Shown here: one piece after another, positions 6,836 to 14,527 of the stretch
Layout of the letters: every line of letters starts with the position of its first letter
How positions within the stretch are numbered: the stretch's first letter is position 1
From: OMOG01 sp041485845
GTDB lineage: Bacteria; Acidobacteriota; Terriglobia; Bryobacterales; Bryobacteraceae
Assembly: GCA_041485845.1 (NCBI GenBank)
Contig: JBGPKH010000008.1
Span: 1-36,851 of the forward strand
Length of the DNA stretch: 36,851 nucleotides
Reading direction: 5' to 3'
Made by a program: the position numbers and the translations under genes
Notes under the pieces: model-generated
Databases searched by the model: none
What the model was told of the DNA's origin: nothing
The model's input: the letters and a program-made list of their open reading frames with translations, nothing else

Positions 6836-8097
6836 AACGCGAGCCAGTCCTTCATCGTGCCGAAGACGGCGTCCAGGCGATGGGGCTGGGCGGCGTTCCA
6901 CAGCGGAAAATCGGGAGGAGCGATGGCCAGCATCTCATCGGCGCCGTCGGCGACAAAGATCAATGCGGTGTTCCCGCGGTACTCGGCGTACTTCATGAAC
7001 TCCTGCCAGATGTACTGGTGGAAGATCTCCAGATCCACATAGGTTCCGAGGATGTCCGCCTGCGTCGGAATCGGATTCGTCGTCTCCTGATCCGCGTAGA
7101 TCAGGAGGCTGGAGAACGGTTTGATCTTGTTCCGGATACCGTAAGCAATCAGGGTCACGGCAGGACGCGCGCGGCGGACTGCCTGCACCGACGCCCACTC
7201 GACGAACGTGTTATTGATCAGCAGGGTCCCGTTTCCGCTCAACAGGATGGCGCGGGCGAATTCGCTCAAGATCACGTCGCTCCCCAGTTCCCCTTCGCCC
7301 GGCCGGATCTTCATCTGCTTCAGGCGCGCACTGAGCTGTTGCGGGCCGCGGACGCGCTCTTCCTCGACAACCTGCTGCACTTGCTTCTGCAGCCGCGTCC
7401 GGTACTCGGCGAGACGTTGATAGCTGAGCCGCACTACCGCCGGGTGGTTAATCCCGGCCAGAGAATCGCCGGCTTCCACGCGCCAGGCGCTGTACGGGGG
7501 CGAGCCCTCAGAGGCGGCGTATAGATCCGCGATGCTGGGGGCCGCGGCGGCGGCGGGCCTCCCGGTCAGGAGCAGCGCTGCGTAGTCGGCGCCCTCGGCG
7601 GGCGCTTCGACCGGCACGCGCTTGCCATGATTTGCGATGCGGGTCCACAGGCGATCCGGTGCGGCGGGGATTTCAGCCGGAGCGAGGACCACGACGAGCC
7701 GCGGCCGCCCGTGCGAGGCCGTTTCCGCGTCCAGCACGGGATCGAGCTTGGCGAAAACCCCACTCACGGCCTTCCGCCAGACCGGGTAGTGAGGAGAGCG
7801 ATTGAGAAAATCCACCTGCTGAAGCGTGAAGGTTCGCTTGGGCCAGATGGTGTCGGTCACGCCCATCTGGCGCTCGGCTTCGCGCACCGCTTCAAACAGG
7901 CGATCGAACTCGCCAGGGCCGGATTTATTCAGGAGCCCGAAGAATCGCTCGTAGTAGTTCTTCTCCGCGGGAAACAGCAGATCCCAGTCGTGGATCTGAT
8001 CGTAGAAGTAAGTGGAAAACGTGACCGGCAAGCGATCGAACAAACCCTCTTCGATCAGCTTTTCGATGGCGGGCGAGGTCTTTGGCTTCGACGCCAT
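6832..8097 (-). CDS. Unrecognised 421-aa protein, apparently without signal peptide
   Basis: I do not recognise this family. The ATG at 8097-8095 overlaps the upstream TGA by one base (TGATG), and its own TGA overlaps the next GTG. The N-terminus (MASKPKTSPAIEKLIEEGLF) is polar, so the product looks cytoplasmic while nearly all its neighbours are exported. It is rich in aromatic residues near the start (FSTYFYDQIHDWDLLFPAEK). It has a charged helical stretch in the middle (YQRLAEYRTRLQKQVQQVVEEERVRG, quoted in part) and an acidic region near the end (FVADGADEML). Tight coupling to the DUF1501-like and CRTAC1 genes suggests a shared task, perhaps assembly or export of its neighbours; that is inference only. 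Confidence 0.8.
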   Translation of the reverse strand: MASKPKTSPAIEKLIEEGLFDRLPVTFSTYFYDQIHDWDLLFPAEKNYYERFFGLLNKSGPGEFDRLFEAVREAERQMGVTDTIWPKRTFTLQQVDFLNRSPHYPVWRKAVSGVFAKLDPVLDAETASHGRPRLVVVLAPAEIPAAPDRLWTRIANHGKRVPVEAPAEGADYAALLLTGRPAAAAAPSIADLYAASEGSPPYSAWRVEAGDSLAGINHPAVVRLSYQRLAEYRTRLQKQVQQVVEEERVRGPQQLSARLKQMKIRPGEGELGSDVILSEFARAILLSGNGTLLINNTFVEWASVQAVRRARPAVTLIAYGIRNKIKPFSSLLIYADQETTNPIPTQADILGTYVDLEIFHQYIWQEFMKYAEYRGNTALIFVADGADEMLAIAPPDFPLWNAAQPHRLDAVFGTMKDWLAL

Positions 8098-9251
8098 CAC
8101 AGGATCTCGCGGGCCGGCCGCCCCGTCATTTCGCCTGCGCCGACTCCCAGCAGCGACGCCGCGGTGGCGGCGACGTCGACGTGATAGACCGGCCGCTCTG
8201 TCTCGCCGGGTCGAACGCCGCTGCCCATTGCCAGCATCCACATGTTCCGGCATGAGGCATCGCCGCTGCGGTGATTCAGAAATCCGTTGGCGGCATTGAC
8301 GTCGCCGTCGCGTCCCAGCTCCGGAAGGATCAGCAGCGTGGTCTTGTCTTTGTAGCGCGGGTTCGCTTGCGCCTCGTCCCAGAGCATTCCCGTGAGCCGG
8401 TCCGTCCTGGTGACCGCTTGAAGATACAGCGAATAAGAGCCCCAGTGCGCGACGTCCATGTCCCAGAAATTGACCAGCAACAAGCGCGGCGCGAACTCGC
8501 GCATCACCTCGCGAGTGATGAAGAAGGTCAACTCATCGCCGGAAGTCGGCGCTTCCGGTCCATTGATGTAAGCCACCAGGCTTCGTGTGAGGGTTTCCCG
8601 CACGTGCTCATCGATCTGGCGCCCGCCCTTGAAAATGGTCCAGCCGACGCCTTCGTACCCCTCGCTGAGGATGCCTTCGAGTTGGCGGCGAACGTTTTCC
8701 CGGTCGGCGACGCCGCCGCCGGGCCGTTTCCGGACCACCTCTTTCACGGCCTCGAGGAGGAGTTGCTTGGGCAACACGACATTGGCCCCGTAGGGCGAGC
8801 CCCATGCCGCGGCGTCGCTCGCGCCCATGGACGCAAAGCTCTTGTTGGTGGCAATGATCCAGGCGTCCATCGCCGGCGCCTTGGCGCCCTTTCGAAAATA
8901 CTCGAATACGGTCGGACCGGCGGGCGGTTGAAAACCGAAGTCGTCCACGCGCTGCCAGTTCCCGGTGAGAATACTGGCGGTCGAATTGAAGTGCGAAAGC
9001 ACACCGTCGTTGATGCACGTGCGGAAGAAGAAGCCGTGGGGCCGCATGGCGGCCAGCCTGGGAACGTTGCGCAGTCCCTCGGGCGCGAAGGTTTCCGAAT
9101 ACCGCACTCCCCCGCCGAACGTGACCATGATCACGCGGCGGCCGTCCCGGCCGCCTGCCGCCTCGCCGTGCAGAGCCTGCGCGACGATGCGCGGCGCCAT
9201 TGACAGGCCGGCCAGCCGCAGAAAGTCGCGTTTCGTGATCCCGAAGGACAT
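8097..9251 (-). CDS. DUF1501/sulfatase-like protein of the alkaline phosphatase fold, Tat-exported
   Basis: The 384-residue product begins MSFGITKRDFLRLAGLSMAP, with a Tat-like KRDFL motif. The body resembles DUF1501-type proteins of the alkaline phosphatase/sulfatase superfamily. It has an N-terminal strand and loop (RRVIMVTFGGGVRYSETFAP), a GPTVFEYFRKG segment, a central NFWDMDVAHWGSYSLYLQAV, then LLILPELGRDGD and NHRSGDA near the C-terminus. These hold the Asp/His residues that would be metal ligands. The substrate is not known for this family. It starts with a one-base overlap (TGATG) with the molybdo-enzyme gene and ends the same way. Function beyond the fold is inference. Confidence 0.78.
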   Translation of the reverse strand: MSFGITKRDFLRLAGLSMAPRIVAQALHGEAAGGRDGRRVIMVTFGGGVRYSETFAPEGLRNVPRLAAMRPHGFFFRTCINDGVLSHFNSTASILTGNWQRVDDFGFQPPAGPTVFEYFRKGAKAPAMDAWIIATNKSFASMGASDAAAWGSPYGANVVLPKQLLLEAVKEVVRKRPGGGVADRENVRRQLEGILSEGYEGVGWTIFKGGRQIDEHVRETLTRSLVAYINGPEAPTSGDELTFFITREVMREFAPRLLLVNFWDMDVAHWGSYSLYLQAVTRTDRLTGMLWDEAQANPRYKDKTTLLILPELGRDGDVNAANGFLNHRSGDASCRNMWMLAMGSGVRPGETERPVYHVDVAATAASLLGVGAGEMTGRPAREIL

Positions 9252-9925
9252 CAGTAGTCCGCAATCTCCCCGCCCCGGATCTTCCGCTTGGTTTTCCCGC
9301 CGAGATCGAGAGGCGTGTCGTAACCGGCCTGGATCTCTCCTGTCGGAGAGTAGTATGGGCCCAGATCGCACGCCATGCTTCCCTTGCCCTCTTCCGTGAA
9401 CTCGACCGAGGTGATCAGCTTGGCCGATTTGTAGCCGTAGCGCGACGGATCGATCAGGCGCAGGGGCGCTCCGTGCCGGTCGGCAAGCGGCTGACCCTGC
9501 ATGTCCATGGCGAACAGAACCCGTGGCGAGAGCAGATCCTGAAGGCTGAAATATTCGAACCATCGGTCCGCGCATTCGAGCCGCACCGCCTTGGCGCTTT
9601 TCTTCGGCTTGACCCGTTCGAGCAGCTCCGCAAACCGGAACCCGCCCCACTCCGCGCGGGCGGACCAGCACTGTACGCACTTCAGGCGCGAGTTTTGCGA
9701 TTCGCGCGAAAATCGGCGAAGTTCGCCGACTGAGAAACTCAGCGGATGGTCGACCAGGCCGCCGACCCGGAGCCGGTATGACCTCTGATCGATGGGGCGG
9801 ACAGGGCTGTACCACATCAGCCGGAAATTGTATTCATCCGGCTTGTCGCTCGGCAGAAGGAGCTGGGTATCGGCGCCGCGCAACGTGGCAGCGGTTGCCG
9901 ACGCCAGGAAGAAACGGCGATTCAT
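9251..9925 (-). CDS. Molybdopterin-dependent oxidoreductase, sulfite-oxidase/MsrP-like catalytic domain
   Basis: The 224-residue protein starts MNRRFFLASATAATLRG, a short Tat-type signal, as expected for a periplasmic molybdo-enzyme. It matches the oxidoreductase molybdopterin-binding (sulfite oxidase superfamily) domain: YRLRVGGLVDHPLSFSVGEL, then LKCVQCWSA, where C83 aligns with the molybdenum-ligating cysteine, and HGAPLRLIDPSRYGYKSAK, the cofactor-binding segment. It is shorter than MsrP/YedY (about 300 aa) and has no membrane partner gene beside it. Family members reduce or oxidise small sulfur or other oxo compounds; the substrate here is unknown. A good Shine-Dalgarno (AGGTGA) sits in the 16-bp gap after the TPR gene. 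Confidence 0.85.
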   Translation of the reverse strand: MNRRFFLASATAATLRGADTQLLLPSDKPDEYNFRLMWYSPVRPIDQRSYRLRVGGLVDHPLSFSVGELRRFSRESQNSRLKCVQCWSARAEWGGFRFAELLERVKPKKSAKAVRLECADRWFEYFSLQDLLSPRVLFAMDMQGQPLADRHGAPLRLIDPSRYGYKSAKLITSVEFTEEGKGSMACDLGPYYSPTGEIQAGYDTPLDLGGKTKRKIRGGEIADY

Positions 9926-9941
9926 GGCTCACCTACGCAGG

Positions 9942-10736
9942 TCATTTTACTCCAGCAGCCATTGTCAGGCGCTTATGAATGTCGCGCTGCTCGACGGCCT
10001 TGTCCGATTGGCCCAGACGATCATATACGCGCGCCAAGTGGTAATGCACATCGGCCTGATCCGGGCGGATGGCGGCGCTGCGCTCCAACTCCGCCGCGGC
10101 CTCCGGGAATTTGCGCTGCTTCTCGAGCAGGACGCCGAGCTCGTAGTGGCTATCCCACTGATCTCCTTTTGTTCGGATCGAAGCGCGCAGCAACTGCTCC
10201 GCCTTCACCGGATCGCCGCCTTTCGCGAGGAGTCCCTTAGCGTACACGAACTGCGCCAGAGGGTTGCCCGGATTGGCGGCCGCCCAAGTCTCAAACCGGA
10301 CCAAAATCTCGGGCAAGCGATCGACCGATTGATCCAGCATCCGGCTCAGGAAGACATAGGACTGCTCGACTTCCGGGGCGAGATCGATGGTGCGCAGAAA
10401 CGCGCCGGACGCCTCCTCGAAACGGCGCTGGCCATAATAAGCCACGCCCAACGCCAGCGCCAGTTGCGCGCTCTTGTCGAATACCTTGCGCCCCCGCTCG
10501 AGGATCCGGACTGCAGCCTCGAACTGCTGGAGCAGCAGGCGCACATGAGCGGCCTCGAAGTAGTAGGACTCCTCGTACGGACTGAGCAGGATTGCCTGCT
10601 CGTACTCGGCGCCGGCCTTCTCCAGGTCGCCCTTGGCTTCATACTCCCGGCCCTGGCGCTCGCGACCGATCGCGTCCGCAGCCTGCGCCGGAGACGCAAG
10701 CAACCACAGAACGGGAATCAGCAGAACCCAAGTCAT
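9942..10736 (-). CDS. Secreted TPR-repeat protein directly downstream of the TonB-dependent receptor
   Basis: I chose the ATG at 10736 because it begins a signal peptide, MTWVLLIPVLWLLASPAQA; the open frame upstream is not conserved-looking. The mature about 245 residues carry about six TPR units (GDLEKAGAEYEQAILLSPYE, QQFEAAVRILERGRKVFD, RRFEEASGAFLRTIDLAPEV, RKFPEAAAELERSAAIRPDQ, QSDKAVEQRDIHKRL). It is a likely periplasmic protein-protein scaffold, the second gene of the operon, 55 bp after the receptor stop and 16 bp before the oxidoreductase. Its place beside the receptor suggests it may link the receptor to the exported proteins downstream. Confidence 0.87.
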   Translation of the reverse strand: MTWVLLIPVLWLLASPAQAADAIGRERQGREYEAKGDLEKAGAEYEQAILLSPYEESYYFEAAHVRLLLQQFEAAVRILERGRKVFDKSAQLALALGVAYYGQRRFEEASGAFLRTIDLAPEVEQSYVFLSRMLDQSVDRLPEILVRFETWAAANPGNPLAQFVYAKGLLAKGGDPVKAEQLLRASIRTKGDQWDSHYELGVLLEKQRKFPEAAAELERSAAIRPDQADVHYHLARVYDRLGQSDKAVEQRDIHKRLTMAAGVK

Positions 10737-10757
10737 GTTTCCGCGAGCCCGGAAGAG

Positions 10758-10773
10758 GGCTTCGCCGGAAGCC
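10758..10773 (-). other. Intercistronic hairpin between receptor and TPR gene
   Basis: GGCTTC (10758-10763) and GAAGCC (10768-10773) are perfect arms around a four-base loop in the 55-bp gap between the receptor stop and the next start. It has no U tract, so it is more likely to affect mRNA stability or partial read-through than to end the transcript. It could help set a different dose for the receptor and the genes after it. Confidence 0.4.
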
Positions 10774-10791
10774 TCCCCCAACAGAGAAATA

Positions 10792-13700
10792 TCAGAATTC
10801 GAGGCGGAGAGCAAACTGTATGTGCCGTTCGCTTCCGGACTGGGTGCTGGTAACCCTGCCGAAATTCGGGTCCTGCCGGTTGTTGTTTGGCAGACTGAAT
10901 TGCGGGGTGTTTGCCAGGTTGAAAGACTCGCAGCGGAATTGGAGCTTCCAGCGTTCCGTGAATCTGAAATTCTTGGCCACCGAGAAGTCGACGTTGCGGG
11001 TGGAGGGCCCGTAATTGGTCTGGAGGCCGAGGTTGCCCTGTGTCAGCGACGCGGGAGGCAGGAAACTGGTCACGTCGAACCATTGCTCGGGCCGGCGGCC
11101 GCCCGCGGGCGCCGCGTTTGGATCCCGGCCCGCGACTAGGTCCGGGTAACAACTGGCCCAGACACCCTGACAGCCGTTCGAACGCACGGTGAACGGCTGG
11201 CCGGTGTGGAACGCGAAAATGCCATTCACCATCCAGCCGCCTAGAACCGTATCGACAACGCGGTTCATGTTGCCGCCGAACGGTTTTCCCCGCCCAAACG
11301 GGATCTCGTAGTTGAGACCGGTAGTGAAATTGTGGCGGATGTCCCACGCGGCGTTGGAATAGGACGTTGAAATGTTCCGGTTGTCTCTGTAGCCGAAGCC
11401 GCTCGATCCGCTGAGCGTCGTACCGCTGTTGGCCAAGGTGTGCCCCCAGGTGTACGAAGAGATGAACTGCAGGCCGTGGGAAAAGCGCTTCTCCAGCTTT
11501 GACGTCATCGCATGGTAGTTTCCGTAGCCGAACGACGCGGTTCCCGAGATGCTGCCGATTTCGGGCACCGGCCGCAGGTCGTTGCTGTTGATGCTGGCCG
11601 TGGTCCCGAAGTTGTAAAAGGCGTTGAAGTCCGGTTGCAAAAGCTGGTGGGACTGGTGGTTGCCTTGATAACCGACTTCCAGCGCCATCTGCGACGGCAA
11701 CTGCTGTTGTACCACCAGGCTCCACTTTTGCACCATGGGATTGCGGAAATCCTGCGAAACCGAGCGGAATTGCAGGCTTGAAACCGGCTGCGTCGTAAAC
11801 ACGTTCACAGGAAAGCCCGTGGCGATTCCGTTGGTCCAATTGCCGCTCGCGAAAAACGGATTAGGATCGAAGCCGTTGACGCCGCTTGGACGGTTTAGTT
11901 GGGGCGACTTGTTAAACGGCGCCGATTCGCCCCGATTGGGGTTGCCGCCCTGCTGTTCCTCGCCTCCGTAGAAAACGCCGAAGGCGGCCCGTATCACCGT
12001 CTTCGAGCGGATATTCCAGGCCATGCCGATGCGCGGGCCGATATCGTACTTGTCCCATGGGATCAGATACTGATCCACCAAGCCACGGGAGACCTTGACA
12101 GACGGGAACAGCGCCTTGAACGTGATGCCATTGAATGTGTATGGCGCGTTGAAGTTCGGCGGCAGGGCCTCATCCTGGTTGGGGCCCTTCGGGATATCCA
12201 GCGTCAGCTTGTCGTAATTGAAATTCGACTGCCTGGCGAATTGGTCGCCGATGGGCGTCCACAACTCATACCGCACTCCGAGTTGCAGGGTGAGTCTCGG
12301 CGTCACCTTCCAATCGTCCTGAGCGTAGAACGCCCAGGCTTTTCGGGTCGATGAGATGAAGTTGGTGGTTGAAATCTGGCCGCCGTTCAGCGAGCCGAGC
12401 AGGAACGACGCAAACGGATCGCCCGTATCGCCGCTGAAGGTCCCCGCCTTGGATCCCGGCGCGCCCTTATCGCTTTGGTTCGACGACAGCGCCGTCTCGT
12501 TGCCGCTGAAGTTCATCTCACCGTGCGGGTAGGGCACCTGGAAGAAGGGGAACCGGATGGGACGGTACTCCGCGCCGAACTTGAGGGCGTGGCTCCCTTT
12601 GGTAATGGCGACGTTCTGGATAAAATCCCAGACGTTGCTATATTCCTTGGTGGGCAGCCAGTCATTGGCGCCGATTTGGCTATAGCGGCCCATTCCGAAC
12701 TGCGGCAACCCGCCGTTCAACGGACCCGTCGGATCGTAGCCGGCGATTCCCACGCCTTTGAATTCGTCGGTATCGGAGTTACCCTGCGTACGAGCCGTGA
12801 CCAGGCGGCTGAAGCCGATGCGTGTTTCTGAAATCAGAGTGGGTTTCCAAATCCGCGTGTAGCTGATCTGCGCATTGCGGCCAAGGTCGATTTCGCTGGC
12901 CCCGTAGAAGTTCGCGCCGTCCAACGCCCCCTGAAATGGCGCAGCGTTGGTCTTGGAGGTGTTAGACCAACTGATACTGCCGAAGAGGCTGCTCTTCTCG
13001 TCGATACGGAAATCCACGCGGCCATCGCCCTGATCCGTAGTCAGGGTTCCTGGCGTGAGAACGGCAAAGTCCTGTTGCGGATAGTCATTCAGCTTCAGGG
13101 GTTGATTGGGCGCCGGATACAGGCTCGCAATCTTCCGCGCGGCCGGGTCCATCATGTTGAGCGGGATCTTGTTGTTGGGAAACGGCGTTCGAGCATAGGT
13201 CGCGCTGCTGGTTCCGCAATTGCTCAAGCAAGTTGTGCTGGTAGGGTCGAAAATCTGGTTGTACAACGCAGACTGGCCGGAGACCGGGTCGGTTCCCAGG
13301 GAAGACCCCAAAATGCCGGAAAAGTCGCCGCCGATCATCGCCTGCGTCGGGATGGTATACAGTCCGCCGAATCCCAGGTTCTGCACGACACCGCCAGCGG
13401 TCTTGATCCGGGTTCCCTGGTAATCGCCAAACATGAAAAGTTTGTTCTTGATGATCGGACCGCCTGCCGCCCCGCCGAATTGGTTTTGCTTGACGGGCGG
13501 ACGAGGGAGGTTCGACCAGTTGTTCTCCCACCGATTCGCGTCCAGATTGGTGTTCTGAAGGTTCTCGAACAGAACGCCATGCACCTGATTGGTGCCCGAC
13601 TTGAGCTGCGCATCCAGCACTCCTCCCGCGGCGCGCCCGTATTCCGCGTTATAGCCGTTGGTCAGGATGTGCAATTCGCCGATGGCTTCGACGGAGGGGC

Positions 13701-14337
13701 CGATCACGAACGACGTCTGATTGATGAAGTCGATGACATTTACGTTGTTGTCCACGCCGTTGAGCAGAAAGTTATTCTCGCCGGTGGATCGAACGCCGTT
13801 GGCCGAGAAGCCCCCGCCTTGCGCATCACGGGCGCCCTGTTCGGCCGGGAGGACGCCTGGGGACATCCGGGCGAGGAACGTGAATGTGCGCTGCCCGCCC
13901 AGCGGAAGTTGCGTCACCGCCGCCATGTTGACGTTAGCGCCCTGGGCGGCGCTCTCCGTCTGCAGCAAAGGCGCCGTGGCAGATACCTCGACAGTCTGAC
14001 TGATATCGCCCAACAGCAGGCCGATGTTGACACCGATACGGTCGCCGGCGGTTACGATGATGCCCTTCTGTTCCGCCTTTCGGAAGCCCGGCGCTTCTAC
14101 GGTCACCGAGTAGGTCCCTGGCTTTATCAGGGGCCGCACGAACTCACCGATCTCGTTCGTCACCACGGAGTACGATAGCCCGGTGGCGTTTTCGAGAATG
14201 GTCACTTTGGCGTTTGGAATGCCGGAGCCCTGGGGATCCGTAATCGTTCCGGTTATGGTTCCGAGGTCGCGTTGCGCGAATACACAGACAGCGAAGAGAG
14301 CTAAAACGAGCGCAATACGAGGCGCTATTTTTTTCAC
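10792..14337 (-). CDS. Oar-like TonB-dependent receptor with N-terminal carboxypeptidase-regulatory domain
   Basis: This 1181-residue outer-membrane protein starts at GTG 14337-14335 with GGAGGGG a few bases upstream. It has a signal peptide (MKKIAPRIALVLALFAVCVFA). Residues about 25-105 form a CarboxypepD_reg-like beta-sandwich (TITGTITDPQGSGIPNAKVT, KPGTYSVTVEAPGFR). A plug domain follows (about 110-240; NFLLNGVDNN, YNAEYGRAAGG), then a long beta-barrel ending in the aromatic signature FALRLEF used by the BAM machinery. This is the Oar/Cna-B type common in Acidobacteriota, thought to import large substrates with TonB energy. The substrate is not readable. It is the first gene of the operon and sits behind the promoter at 14367-14394. 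No TonB-box assignment was attempted. Confidence 0.92.
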   Translation of the reverse strand: MKKIAPRIALVLALFAVCVFAQRDLGTITGTITDPQGSGIPNAKVTILENATGLSYSVVTNEIGEFVRPLIKPGTYSVTVEAPGFRKAEQKGIIVTAGDRIGVNIGLLLGDISQTVEVSATAPLLQTESAAQGANVNMAAVTQLPLGGQRTFTFLARMSPGVLPAEQGARDAQGGGFSANGVRSTGENNFLLNGVDNNVNVIDFINQTSFVIGPSVEAIGELHILTNGYNAEYGRAAGGVLDAQLKSGTNQVHGVLFENLQNTNLDANRWENNWSNLPRPPVKQNQFGGAAGGPIIKNKLFMFGDYQGTRIKTAGGVVQNLGFGGLYTIPTQAMIGGDFSGILGSSLGTDPVSGQSALYNQIFDPTSTTCLSNCGTSSATYARTPFPNNKIPLNMMDPAARKIASLYPAPNQPLKLNDYPQQDFAVLTPGTLTTDQGDGRVDFRIDEKSSLFGSISWSNTSKTNAAPFQGALDGANFYGASEIDLGRNAQISYTRIWKPTLISETRIGFSRLVTARTQGNSDTDEFKGVGIAGYDPTGPLNGGLPQFGMGRYSQIGANDWLPTKEYSNVWDFIQNVAITKGSHALKFGAEYRPIRFPFFQVPYPHGEMNFSGNETALSSNQSDKGAPGSKAGTFSGDTGDPFASFLLGSLNGGQISTTNFISSTRKAWAFYAQDDWKVTPRLTLQLGVRYELWTPIGDQFARQSNFNYDKLTLDIPKGPNQDEALPPNFNAPYTFNGITFKALFPSVKVSRGLVDQYLIPWDKYDIGPRIGMAWNIRSKTVIRAAFGVFYGGEEQQGGNPNRGESAPFNKSPQLNRPSGVNGFDPNPFFASGNWTNGIATGFPVNVFTTQPVSSLQFRSVSQDFRNPMVQKWSLVVQQQLPSQMALEVGYQGNHQSHQLLQPDFNAFYNFGTTASINSNDLRPVPEIGSISGTASFGYGNYHAMTSKLEKRFSHGLQFISSYTWGHTLANSGTTLSGSSGFGYRDNRNISTSYSNAAWDIRHNFTTGLNYEIPFGRGKPFGGNMNRVVDTVLGGWMVNGIFAFHTGQPFTVRSNGCQGVWASCYPDLVAGRDPNAAPAGGRRPEQWFDVTSFLPPASLTQGNLGLQTNYGPSTRNVDFSVAKNFRFTERWKLQFRCESFNLANTPQFSLPNNNRQDPNFGRVTSTQSGSERHIQFALRLEF

Positions 14338-14366
14338 GGCCCCTCCATGTTCAAGGCGTTGGAAAC

Positions 14367-14394
14367 ATTATATATCCGGGAGGGGATAAGTCAA
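14367..14394 (-). promoter_or_regulatory. Sigma70-type promoter of the receptor operon
   Basis: On the minus strand TTGACT (14394-14389) and TATAAT (14372-14367) are spaced by 16 bp, very close to the sigma70 consensus. Transcription would start near 14360, giving a leader of about 23 nt that includes the GGAGGGG ribosome site of the receptor. No other promoter this good appears inside the nine-gene operon, and its overlaps suggest that one message carries all the genes. Confidence 0.75.
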
Positions 14395-14405
14395 GCCAAC
14401 TTATC
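14385..14405. promoter_or_regulatory. Perfect palindrome overlapping the -35 box (operator candidate)
   Basis: GATAAGT (14385-14391) and ACTTATC (14399-14405) are perfect 7-bp arms around a 7-bp spacer. The 21-bp site covers the -35 hexamer of the receptor promoter, the usual place for a dimeric repressor to block polymerase. The regulator is not in this window. Confidence 0.55.
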
Positions 14406-14422
14406 TGCTGACATCTGCTGAC
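14403..14422. repeat. Tandem 10-bp direct repeat upstream of the receptor promoter
   Basis: ATCTGCTGAC occurs twice without a gap, at 14403-14412 and 14413-14422, about -43 to -62 from the predicted start of transcription. One helical turn per copy and a position just upstream of -35 are typical of an activator that binds two subunits on the same face of the DNA. It also lies about 100 bp from the divergent CRTAC1 start, so it could serve both directions. Confidence 0.5.
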
Positions 14423-14513
14423 CTCTATTCAACCGCTCTTCCAGAAGCCGGAATTGTGCGTTTGTTCACGATTCGTGAGCGCGGCGCATGAATTCGGAGC
14501 TCGACAAAGGGCA

Positions 14514-14519
14514 TACAAT
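14514..14519 (+). promoter_or_regulatory. Possible -10 box giving a near-leaderless CRTAC1 transcript
   Basis: TACAAT ends 8 bases before the ATG at 14528, which would put the transcription start within a base or two of the start codon. There is no convincing -35 hexamer and no Shine-Dalgarno sequence, so this is a weak call. Confidence 0.3.
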
Positions 14520-14527
14520 AGTGCCCA

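Noticed and set aside
6836..6901. Longer N-terminus for the 1000-aa CRTAC1-TPR protein
   Set aside because: The extra 22 residues would overlap the preceding gene by 70 nt and hide the Tat signal; the GTG at 6835 gives a GTGA overlap like the other junctions.
5939..7042. 367-codon plus-strand open frame opposite the large CRTAC1 gene
   Set aside because: No recognisable protein; the opposite strand encodes clear FG-GAP repeats in frame.
13075..14178. Long plus-strand open frame (367 codons) opposite the receptor gene
   Set aside because: It is the GC-rich mirror of a well-identified TonB-dependent receptor; no motif or signal peptide and composition typical of an antisense shadow.
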